The notes below the pieces were generated by a model. It was given only the letters and a program-made list of their open reading frames with translations. It had not been told where the DNA came from and did no database searches. 64,000 nucleotides of DNA, taken from NCBI RefSeq assembly GCF_030811655.1, contig NZ_JAUSRE010000004.1:186001-250000 (forward strand), given 5' to 3'. Made by a program: the position numbers and the translations under genes. This DNA is from Pseudarthrobacter enclensis (lineage in GTDB: Bacteria; Actinomycetota; Actinomycetes; Actinomycetales; Micrococcaceae). Positions 57,740-64,000 of the stretch are shown piece after piece. The number at the start of each line of letters is the position of its first letter. The first letter of the stretch is position 1.

Positions 57740-58665
57740 TGTCCATTCAACTCGTGACCACTGTGGCCGGGCTGAAGGCCGAAAGCGTCCGGCTCCTGAA
57801 CGCCAAGCAGGGCACTTCACAGGCGCTGGTGCCCACCATGGGCGCACTCCACGAAGGCCATGCAACATTGGCGCGCACCGCCGTCGAAAACAATGACGTG
57901 GTGGTTGCAAGCATCTTCGTCAATCCCTTGCAGTTCGGTGACGCCGTGGACCTGGACCGCTATCCGCGAACCCTTGACGCAGACCTTGCCTTGCTGGAGG
58001 AGCAGGGCGTGCACCTCGCGTTCGCGCCCTCCGTGGAGGAGGTCTACCCCGGCGGGGAGCCGTTGGTGCGGGTTACCTCGGGCCGGTTGGGGGAGAAATG
58101 GGAGGGCGCTTCGCGACCCGGGCATTTTGACGGCGCCCTCACTGTTGTGGCCAAACTGCTGCATTATGGGATGCCGGCGGCGGGGCTTACGGCTGGTTCC
58201 GCAGCAGGTGCCGCTGCGGGTGGACTGCCTGCCTACCGTGCCTACTTCGGCCAGAAGGACGCCCAGCAGCTGGCCCTGGTCAGGCAGATGGTTGCCGACC
58301 TGAACTTCCCCGTGGAAATTGTGGGCGTGCCGACGGTCCGCGCGGAGGACGGCCTGGCGCTGTCCAGCCGGAACCGCTTCCTGTCCGACGAAGAGCGGGA
58401 CGCCGCCCTGGTTCTGTCCAGGGCCCTGCGGCTGCTGGAAGAGCGGGCCAACGCCCACGAGCCCCTGGACCTTGACTCCGCGCTGGCGCTGGTGGAATCC
58501 CAGCCGCTGGTTTCCCTCGACTACTTCGACGTGGTGGATCCGCGCACGCTTGAACCGTTGGCCGAAAACTGCCGGGAGACGCCGTTCCGCGGAGAAGGCC
58601 TGGCCCTCATCGCTGCCAAGGTGGGCCCGGTGCGGCTCATCGACAACATGCCGCTCAACTCCTGA
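57739..58665 (+). CDS. panC: Pantothenate synthetase
   Basis: A 308-aa enzyme condensing pantoate and beta-alanine with ATP. The HIGH-like [16 protein letters not shown] is near residue 32, [13 protein letters not shown] near 55, and [18 protein letters not shown] near 168; the KMSKS-like loop is [10 protein letters not shown]. Between KLLHYG and YFGQKD lies an Ala/Gly-rich stretch about 18-20 residues longer than usual. TGATG junction with the DUF2520 gene. panD is not in the window. Confidence 0.96.
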   Translation: MSIQLVTTVAGLKAESVRLLNAKQGTSQALVPTMGALHEGHATLARTAVENNDVVVASIFVNPLQFGDAVDLDRYPRTLDADLALLEEQGVHLAFAPSVEEVYPGGEPLVRVTSGRLGEKWEGASRPGHFDGALTVVAKLLHYGMPAAGLTAGSAAGAAAGGLPAYRAYFGQKDAQQLALVRQMVADLNFPVEIVGVPTVRAEDGLALSSRNRFLSDEERDAALVLSRALRLLEERANAHEPLDLDSALALVESQPLVSLDYFDVVDPRTLEPLAENCRETPFRGEGLALIAAKVGPVRLIDNMPLNS

Positions 58666-58726
58666 TGCACCAGCCGGGCCGCGCCAGGTTCCTGCAGCTT
58701 TCGAGCGTGCGCGTTGAAGGAGCGGC

Positions 58727-58993
58727 CTAGAGGTGAAGGCCGTCCTCGCTGGCCATCAGCTGCTCCAGTAGCGCCCTTTCCGGGCGCCCGGGATTTTGGG
58801 CCACGTACCGTCGCAGACGGGCCTTGGCCAGTTCATCTGCAGGGTCTGTGCTGGAGAGCAGTTCGTCGATGATTTCCTGCGCCTGCCAGCGGAGGGATTC
58901 GATAGCGAATTGCCGGACTTCGGCCGGAGTGTCACTGGACATCCAAGGCTCCGGGTCCGACGGAACGCTTTCGAACAACCGCTCTGCTGCCAT
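58727..58993 (-). CDS. Small hypothetical protein (88 aa)
   Basis: Begins MAAERLFESVPSDPEPWMSS and is otherwise acidic and helical (RQFAIESLRWQAQEIIDELL, ELAKARLRRYVAQN). AAGGAGG lies at ideal spacing before the ATG (58991-58993), which strongly supports translation; the upstream open frame is not needed. No recognised domain, membrane span or Cys. Divergent from the TetR regulator with 130 bases between starts. Confidence 0.8.
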   Translation of the reverse strand: MAAERLFESVPSDPEPWMSSDTPAEVRQFAIESLRWQAQEIIDELLSSTDPADELAKARLRRYVAQNPGRPERALLEQLMASEDGLHL

Positions 58994-59084
58994 AGGGGCC
59001 TCCTTGCACCGTTCCGAAGGGGCCGTTCGTCTGGCCTCCGCGGCTGTTGAGAGCACTGCGCGTAGGAAGAACTTTACAGCCGGA

Positions 59085-59100
59085 AAGACTGGTCTGTCTT
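59085..59100. promoter_or_regulatory. Candidate TetR operator
   Basis: AAGAC (59085-59089) and GTCTT (59096-59100) form a perfect 5-bp inverted repeat around six bases, 24 bases before the TetR start codon. TAGGCT at 59109-59114 could be the -10 box, giving a nearly leaderless message. Autoregulation would fit. Confidence 0.3.
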
Positions 59101-59123
59101 CCCTGGAGTAGGCTATTGACACG

Positions 59124-59744
59124 ATGAATCCTGAGGCAAACGGTCAACCGCCTTCCGCGCACGCTGCGGGCGAGGCGACGCTTGGCGGTGCCGGTATCCA
59201 GGAGCGCATCCTGTTGGTCGCGTACGACTTGTTCTCGCGGCGGGGCATCCGGGATGTTGGCGTCAATGAACTCATCGAACGATCCGGAGTGGCCAAGGCC
59301 ACCTTCTACCGGCACTTCCCGTCCAAGGACTCCCTGGTGCTTGCGTTCCTTGAGCGGCGGGACAAATTGTGGACTGTTGATGCCATCGTCTCCGAAGCGC
59401 AGCGGAGGGCAAACACTGCCGCGGAACAGTTGCTGGCCATCTTCGATGTCTTCAGTGACTGGTTCCTGCGCGAAGATTTCGAAGCCTGCTCCTTCGTCAA
59501 TGTCCTCCTGGAGATGGGCCCAGCGCATCCTCTTGGCCAGGCAAGCATCGACTACCTGGCGAAGATCCGCGGCCACGTGCAAGCCCTGGCGGAAACAGCT
59601 GGACTCCAACAGCCCGAGGAGTTCGCCCGGTCCATGCACATTCTGATGAAGGGGTCCATCATCTCTGCCGCCGAGGGCGACATGGACGCCGCTAAACGTG
59701 CCCAGCAGATGGCCGGTTGGCTGATTGAGCACCACAGGGCTTAG
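59124..59744 (+). CDS. TetR/AcrR family transcriptional regulator
   Basis: A 206-aa regulator. After a disordered start, the DNA-binding domain at about 25-70 reads IQERILLVAYDLFSRRGIRDVGVNELIERSGVAKATFYRHFPSKD-like TetR sequence, followed by an all-helical ligand domain (FSDWFLREDFEACSFVNVLLEM). The ACSFVN segment resembles LmrA/YxaF-type repressors of stress or drug responses. No target enzyme is adjacent except the 88-aa gene, so the regulon is unknown. Confidence 0.95.
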   Translation: MNPEANGQPPSAHAAGEATLGGAGIQERILLVAYDLFSRRGIRDVGVNELIERSGVAKATFYRHFPSKDSLVLAFLERRDKLWTVDAIVSEAQRRANTAAEQLLAIFDVFSDWFLREDFEACSFVNVLLEMGPAHPLGQASIDYLAKIRGHVQALAETAGLQQPEEFARSMHILMKGSIISAAEGDMDAAKRAQQMAGWLIEHHRA

Positions 59745-59892
59745 CAGCCTCTGAAGGTCCAGGCGGAGCCGCGGTCAACCCGCAGCCGCCGCCGACCCGC
59801 AGGCGCCCCCGACCTGATCAGCTGCAGACAAACCAGGCCTTTCAGTTTTCAACTGATGGACGCAGTCACGGGCGGGCGCCGAGCGCCAAGGC

Positions 59893-61512
59893 CTAGCACT
59901 CTGCTCCGATCCAGCCGGGGGTGAGGGCAAGCGATCCTGCAAAGAACTCCTCCCAGAGGGGGTCGTCGGGTGGGATGTCGTCGAGGTCGAGGTATCTGTC
60001 ATTGTCTGGTTCCCAGGGCGGGAGGTCTGCCAGGCCGCCCTCGGGACAGCGGATATTGAGGCAGTGCACGTCACTGCACGTGGCATCCGGAACTCCGGCA
60101 TCGAGGCCCTTGGCCTCCGGAGACTGCAGTCCAGCAGGCAGGAGCCATTGCGGCCAGTGCGGTTGTTCTCGGTCCGGGTGTTCGGGTTTGTAGTGGCGGC
60201 CGCTGGGTGAGGTCCAGCCGGGTGGCTCTTTCGTGGTGGTTGGATCTGGTGCCCAAGTGCTGTGGTGTTTGAGTCGGTGGTGTTTCGGGCAAAGTTGTCC
60301 GAGATTGCTGATCCCGGTGCTTCCACCGTGTTCCCAAGCTGTGCCATGGTCGATTTCGTTGTCGGGGGTGCGGTTGGTGCAGCCGGGGAACGTGCATTTG
60401 GCGTCGCGCATCCTGATCCATTGTTTGATGGTCTCTGGGAGTCGGTAGCGGGTGCGTCCGATTTCCAGTGGTGCCCCGTCCCGGGGGTCGACCAGGACCC
60501 GGTAGAACGAATGCGCCCCGTCAGCGACGAGTTTGCGGGCCATCGACTCCGGGATTGGGCCGAAGCCGTCGAGCGTGGCGGGTTCGTCGGTGAGGCCGAG
60601 GAGGGAGAACACCGGCACGGTGACCAGGACGTCGGTCTTGGGGGTGGGAGTCTTGATGGGCCCGGCAGGGTTTCCGGCACCGAGCAGCAGGGATGCTGCG
60701 ATGTCGGGGCGGAGTTGGGTGAGGGTGCGGGCCTCGTCCGGGCTTTGGAGGCCGCGGGCGGTGGCGGTGGTGCGGTTCCAGATGGCGCACGCGGTGTCCC
60801 CGGGGAGGTAGAGCGAGAGCCAGGCCATGCCGTCCCGGTCGGGGCTGTATTCCATCCGCCGGTCCGCCTCACCTTTGGCGTGGCGTTTCCCGATGGATTC
60901 CGGGTGGTGCCGTTCCCGCCACCCACGGACCTTCGCCCGGAACCGGGACGGGACAAGCTCACCGGGGGCTGCGCCGCGTGCGGGGTTGGGGGCGTCGAGG
61001 TCGAAGAAATGCGCCACCAACTCCATGGCGCCTTCGGGGGTGAGTTCTTCGGTCTCGTCGGCAATGATGCGGGCGTGCTGCCAGGACACGGCACCGGCGG
61101 ACAGCGCCTCGAGCACCGGTGGCAGGGAACAGACCCGCCGTGACTGGTCCACCAACGCGCCCGCGGCCGCGGAGCTGATGGTCAGGACCCCTGCGATCTC
61201 CTCCACGACAGACATTTCGGCGTAGGTGCGGTCCTGCAGGGAGGCATCCGGGCCGGTCATGGCCTGCTGCAACCCAATGCACTCCGCCACGTCCCGCGCC
61301 TTCACCGCCGCAAGCTGCGCCTCCAACCGGGCAACAACCTCCAACCGCTCCAGGCACAACTCGTACCGCCGCTGCAACACGTCCACACCGGCACCATCAG
61401 CACCCACTGCAGGGATCTCAAGGTCCAGGTCTGCCAAAGCCAGCGCATCAAGGGCAGCGACAGAGGCACGAACACCCTCCAACACCGCCCCCAAACCACC
61501 GCTGATTCCCAT
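59893..61512 (-). CDS. DUF222 and HNH endonuclease domain protein
   Basis: A 539-aa protein. The DUF222 helical domain spans about residues 30-330 (ECIGLQQAMTGPDASLQDRTYAE, SWQHARIIADETEELTPEG). An HNH nuclease follows at about 370-420: RDAKCTFPGCTNRTPDNEIDH with two metal-binding Cys, then GQLCPKHHRLKHH. The tail is Pro/Asp-rich. Such proteins occur in many copies in actinobacteria, often as 13E12-type repeats; role unknown, possibly mobile. The start is uncertain: ATG 61512 is used, and the frame is open to 61791 without family similarity. Confidence 0.88.
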   Translation of the reverse strand: MGISGGLGAVLEGVRASVAALDALALADLDLEIPAVGADGAGVDVLQRRYELCLERLEVVARLEAQLAAVKARDVAECIGLQQAMTGPDASLQDRTYAEMSVVEEIAGVLTISSAAAGALVDQSRRVCSLPPVLEALSAGAVSWQHARIIADETEELTPEGAMELVAHFFDLDAPNPARGAAPGELVPSRFRAKVRGWRERHHPESIGKRHAKGEADRRMEYSPDRDGMAWLSLYLPGDTACAIWNRTTATARGLQSPDEARTLTQLRPDIAASLLLGAGNPAGPIKTPTPKTDVLVTVPVFSLLGLTDEPATLDGFGPIPESMARKLVADGAHSFYRVLVDPRDGAPLEIGRTRYRLPETIKQWIRMRDAKCTFPGCTNRTPDNEIDHGTAWEHGGSTGISNLGQLCPKHHRLKHHSTWAPDPTTTKEPPGWTSPSGRHYKPEHPDREQPHWPQWLLPAGLQSPEAKGLDAGVPDATCSDVHCLNIRCPEGGLADLPPWEPDNDRYLDLDDIPPDDPLWEEFFAGSLALTPGWIGAEC

Positions 61513-61916
61513 ACCCACATCATCCAACCACCCACCGACATTCAGACCGGGCAGACGAGGGGATCGTGGCTGGGGGATCGTTGGGCGCCCGGCCCGCGCA
61601 GCCCATGGCGCCGCTCCCCAAAAGCCGCGCGCCGCCGTCGTACGCCTTGCCGCTGCGCAGGTTCGTTTCCGCAGCCCAAGCACCCGGCGCGACGAGTAAT
61701 TTGCGCCGCGGAAATGCGTAGCGCGCAGCAGGAGGAACCTACGCGTCGAACGCGGCACATTTGCCGCGGAAGTCCGCAGGGGCAGCACCATCGGGAAAGA
61801 TAGTCAGCTTGCTTATTACTTTTTACTTTCCTAGGCTGGAAAGCGTCAGGCAATCAACTCTCGGGCGGCATGCCGTGTGCCTAAAGGCCGCGGGCCGCCT
61901 CAGGCGAGGAGGAACA
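61513..61916. other. Intergenic region between the divergent HNH and DJ-1/PfpI genes
   Basis: About 400 bases without a gene I can support. The left 250 bases should hold the promoter of the HNH gene, but I see no clear box. The right part holds a rare A/T-rich patch with the TCAGCTTGCTTATT motif (61804-61817), a promoter candidate and the ribosome-binding site GAGGAGG. Confidence 0.7.
61809..61837 (+). promoter_or_regulatory. Predicted promoter of the DJ-1/PfpI gene
   Basis: TTGCTT (61809-61814), a 17-base spacer and TAGGCT (61832-61837), leaving a leader of about 75 bases. The -35 box overlaps the TCAGCTTGCTTATT motif, so a regulator bound there would affect initiation. Confidence 0.45.
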
Positions 61917-62483
61917 ATGTCAGAGCACAGCATCGCAGGCAAGAAGGTCGCATTCCTGCTCACTGATGGAGTGGAGCAGGTAGAGCTCACCAGCCCCTGG
62001 CAGGCTGTTAAGGACGCCGGCGGCGAGCCCACCCTGGTTGCGCCAAAGAGCGGCAAGCTGCAGGGCTACAACGGCACGGAGGAGGGCGATACCTTCGACG
62101 TCGACATGACGGTCGCCGACGCCGACGCCTCCGACTTTGACGCGCTGGTCCTTCCCGGCGGTGTCGTCAACGCAGACCACCTGCGCGTCGACAAGGACGC
62201 CCAAAACTTCACCCGCAGCTTCTTTGAGCAGCACAAGCCGGTGGCATCGATCTGCCACGGTCCGTGGCTGCTGATCGAGGCTGGCGTGATCAAGGGCCGC
62301 AACGTCACGTCCTACTTCACCCTGGAAACGGATCTCAAGAACGCGGGCGCCAACTGGACCGACCAGGAAGTGGTGGTGGACCAGGGTCTGGTGACCAGCC
62401 GGAACCCGGACGACCTCCCCGCGTTCAACAACAAGCTGGTGGAAGAAATCTCCGAAGGCGAGCACGCGGGCCAGACGGCCTAA
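61917..62483 (+). CDS. DJ-1/PfpI family (type 1 glutamine amidotransferase-like) protein
   Basis: A 188-aa protein with the flavodoxin-like DJ-1/PfpI fold: KKVAFLLTDGVEQVELTSPW near residue 9, FDALVLPGGVVNADHLR near 78 and the nucleophile elbow PVASICHGPWLLIEAGVIKG with the reactive Cys near residue 115. Members are called general stress protein, protease I or protein/nucleotide deglycase; activity is debated. GAGGAGG precedes the ATG at five bases. It lies 130 bases before the MFS gene and may be read through into it. Confidence 0.95.
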   Translation: MSEHSIAGKKVAFLLTDGVEQVELTSPWQAVKDAGGEPTLVAPKSGKLQGYNGTEEGDTFDVDMTVADADASDFDALVLPGGVVNADHLRVDKDAQNFTRSFFEQHKPVASICHGPWLLIEAGVIKGRNVTSYFTLETDLKNAGANWTDQEVVVDQGLVTSRNPDDLPAFNNKLVEEISEGEHAGQTA

Positions 62484-62496
62484 CGCAAATCCCTAA

Positions 62497-62610
62497 TGTT
62501 CCCTCAGGGGTAAAAAGAACCCATGCGGAGGAATTACTCCAGCGGGTAGAGTGTTGGAATCTGCAGCGGCGCCGGCCGCGCACCACTCTTAAAACACCCC
62601 TGAGGGAACA
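62497..62610 (+). promoter_or_regulatory. Putative structured leader/operator pair of the MFS exporter gene
   Basis: TGTTCCCTCAGGGGT (62497-62511) is the exact reverse complement of ACCCCTGAGGGAACA (62596-62610). The second arm contains the ribosome-binding site GAGGG of the MFS gene, whose ATG is at 62614. Between them are nested inverted repeats: GGAG/CTCC (62527-62540), AGAGTG/CACTCT (62548-62553 and 62584-62589) and GCGGC/GCCGC (62566-62579). In RNA this would be a closed, branched structure hiding the start site. In DNA each arm is itself a near-palindrome (CCCTCAGGG), so a pair of repressor sites is the alternative. Confidence 0.5.
62530..62555 (+). promoter_or_regulatory. SigH/SigR-like promoter candidate
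   Basis: GGAAT (62530-62534), 18 bases, GTT (62553-62555): an exact fit to the GGAAT-N18-GTT consensus of actinobacterial thiol-oxidative-stress sigma factors. A transcript from here would begin near 62562 and lack the first arm of the 15-bp inverted repeat. Confidence 0.4.
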
Positions 62611-62613
62611 CCC

Positions 62614-64000
62614 ATGTCTACCGAGACCTCTCCCAACGCCAGCGGCCAGTCCGTCAAAAACCAAGGATCGCGGCCTGCTGCCCCGGAGAAGATGTCCCGG
62701 GAGTCTGTGACCATCATCAGTACGCTGCTGGTGGCGACGTTCGTGGTGATCCTCAACGAGACCATCATGAACGTGGCCCTGCAGCGGCTTATGGTGGACC
62801 TCCGCGTGGATGCGCCCACCGTCCAATGGCTGTCCACGGGGTTCATGCTCACCATGGCCGTGGTCATCCCCACCACCGGATTCATCCTCCAGCGCCTCTC
62901 CACGCGGGCGGTCTTCATGCTTGCCATGGGCCTGTTCGCGGGCGGGACAGCGCTTGCGGCCATGGCGCCCGGGTTCGAAGTCCTGTTGCTGGCACGCATC
63001 GTCCAGGCCGGCGGCACCGCCATCATGCTGCCGCTGCTGATGACAACCATCCTCACCCTGGTTCCGTTGTCCAAACGCGGCGCGGTGATGGGGAACGTCA
63101 GTATCGCCATCTCAGTGGCGCCCGCTATGGGGCCCACCGTTTCGGGCCTGATCCTGGAGCACTTCACGTGGCGGTTCATGTTCGTCTTCGTCCTGCCCGT
63201 GGCCCTTGCCGCGCTGGCCATTGGGGCGAAATACCTCACCAACGTGGGCGAGGCGGAAAAGGGGAAGCTGGATGTCCTGTCGGTTATCCTCACCGTCCCG
63301 GCCTTTGGCGGCCTGGTCTACGGCCTCAGCCAGATCGGTGGCGGCCACGGCGGCCAGGCGGGTCCAGGCGCAGGTGCCATCGCGGCCCTGGTCGTCGGCG
63401 TCGCTGCGCTGGCGGTATTCGTCCTGCGCCAGGTCCGCCTGCAGAAGGCCGCCGCGCCGCTGCTGGACCTGCGGGCCTTCAACTTCCGGATGTTCACCGT
63501 CTCGGTCCTGCTGATGGTGGTGGCCATGATGGCCCTGTTCGGCGGCGTGATCCTGCTGCCGCTCTACCTGCAGCAGGTGCGCGGCCTCGGTTCGCTCGAA
63601 ACCGGACTGGCGCTGCTTCCCGGCGGCCTTGCCATGGGCCTGCTTGGCCCGGTCATTGGCCGCGCGTTCGACAAGGTGGGCCCGCTGCCGCTGACCGTCA
63701 CCGGGTCCCTGCTGATGGTGGCCACACTTTGGCAGTTTTCAATGCTCGACGCCGGCACGGCAGTCTGGTGGATCATCACCCTTCACGTGGGGTTGAGTTT
63801 CGGCCTCGCGCTGCTGTTCACCCCCGCCTTCACCACTGGACTCAACCCGCTGCCCCCGCACCTCTACTCCCATGGTTCGGCGATCATGAGCACCACGCAG
63901 CAGGTGGCCGGCGCCGCGGGCACCGCGCTGCTGGTGTCTATCTTCGCGGTGGTGAGTGCCGCGTCCGGCCTGGTCGCCGGAATGAGCGCCGCCTTCATGA
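62614..64000 (+). CDS. DHA2-type MFS multidrug transporter, 3' end outside the window
   Basis: The first 462 codons are seen. A short polar N-terminus is followed by many membrane spans: ISTLLVATFVVILNETIMNVAL with motif D1-like N-E-T-I-M-N, QWLSTGFMLTMAVVIPTTGF, ARIVQAGGTAIMLPLLM, and motif C-like AISVAPAMGPTVSGLILE. The family (EmrB/QacA, 14 spans) exports hydrophobic drugs by proton antiport. The ATG follows GAGGGAACACCC, which is inside the long inverted repeat. The gene runs past the right edge. Confidence 0.95.
   Translation, partial: MSTETSPNASGQSVKNQGSRPAAPEKMSRESVTIISTLLVATFVVILNETIMNVALQRLMVDLRVDAPTVQWLSTGFMLTMAVVIPTTGFILQRLSTRAVFMLAMGLFAGGTALAAMAPGFEVLLLARIVQAGGTAIMLPLLMTTILTLVPLSKRGAVMGNVSIAISVAPAMGPTVSGLILEHFTWRFMFVFVLPVALAALAIGAKYLTNVGEAEKGKLDVLSVILTVPAFGGLVYGLSQIGGGHGGQAGPGAGAIAALVVGVAALAVFVLRQVRLQKAAAPLLDLRAFNFRMFTVSVLLMVVAMMALFGGVILLPLYLQQVRGLGSLETGLALLPGGLAMGLLGPVIGRAFDKVGPLPLTVTGSLLMVATLWQFSMLDAGTAVWWIITLHVGLSFGLALLFTPAFTTGLNPLPPHLYSHGSAIMSTTQQVAGAAGTALLVSIFAVVSAASGLVAGMSAAFM

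Overview
The window is about 64 kb of high-GC chromosome from an actinobacterium, most likely Micrococcaceae of the Arthrobacter/Pseudarthrobacter type. The grounds are base composition, frequent GTG/TTG starts, tight ATGA/GTGA gene overlaps, protein families such as DUF222-HNH, ANTAR, DUF3180, ROK regulators and the F420-associated zincin, and the conserved actinobacterial order ppa-dacB-zincin-tilS-hpt-ftsH-folEPBK-DUF3180-PH-PH-DUF2520-panC. I saw no rRNA, tRNA, CRISPR array, insertion sequence or prophage.

Region 1 (1-11.1 kb) is a long minus-strand sugar-catabolic operon. In transcription order it holds a frameshifted Gfo/Idh/MocA dehydrogenase, an orphan 276-aa protein, a Tat-type sugar-binding lipoprotein, two ABC permeases (no ATPase), a TIM-barrel isomerase, two more Gfo/Idh/MocA dehydrogenases, a second TIM-barrel isomerase and the start of a TolB-like beta-propeller gene. 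A divergent ROK regulator sits upstream, and a perfect palindrome overlaps the -35 box of the predicted operon promoter. The set of two dehydrogenases and two isomerases matches the oxidation-elimination-hydration-reduction logic known for levoglucosan.

Region 2 (11-24 kb) is mixed housekeeping and accessory content: a GH13 trehalose-synthase-like protein with a 33-bp coding tandem repeat, a GAF-ANTAR/SGNH hydrolase pair, a uracil-type permease divergent from a RutE-like reductase, a 2H phosphoesterase, phosphoglucomutase, a NERD protein, and a LysG/ArgP-LysE pair for basic amino acid export.

Region 3 (23.4-28.4 kb) is a FadR-type regulator divergent from a MatC-like malonate carrier, a CaiB/BaiF CoA-transferase and a fused acyl-CoA carboxyltransferase beta/alpha protein. 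Together they look like a compact CoA-dependent route from malonate to acetate (inference).

Region 4 (28.5-43.8 kb) holds a LapA membrane protein, two small proteins, amidase, rhodanese-pheA, a diacylglycerol kinase, serS, a degraded AbiEi/DUF559-type gene, a HAD phosphatase, a histidine phosphatase, a SatD-like protein divergent from phosphoketolase, DUF429 and a carboxylesterase.

Region 5 (43.9-58.7 kb) is the conserved core block: pyrophosphatase, peptidoglycan carboxypeptidase, zincin, tRNA-lysidine synthase, HPRT, FtsH, the folate pathway, two PH-domain membrane proteins, a Rossmann/DUF2520 protein and PanC. Region 6 (58.7-64 kb) has a small protein, a TetR regulator, a DUF222-HNH protein, a DJ-1/PfpI protein and a truncated DHA2-type MFS exporter. 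The exporter's leader contains a 15-bp long-range inverted repeat that covers its ribosome-binding site.
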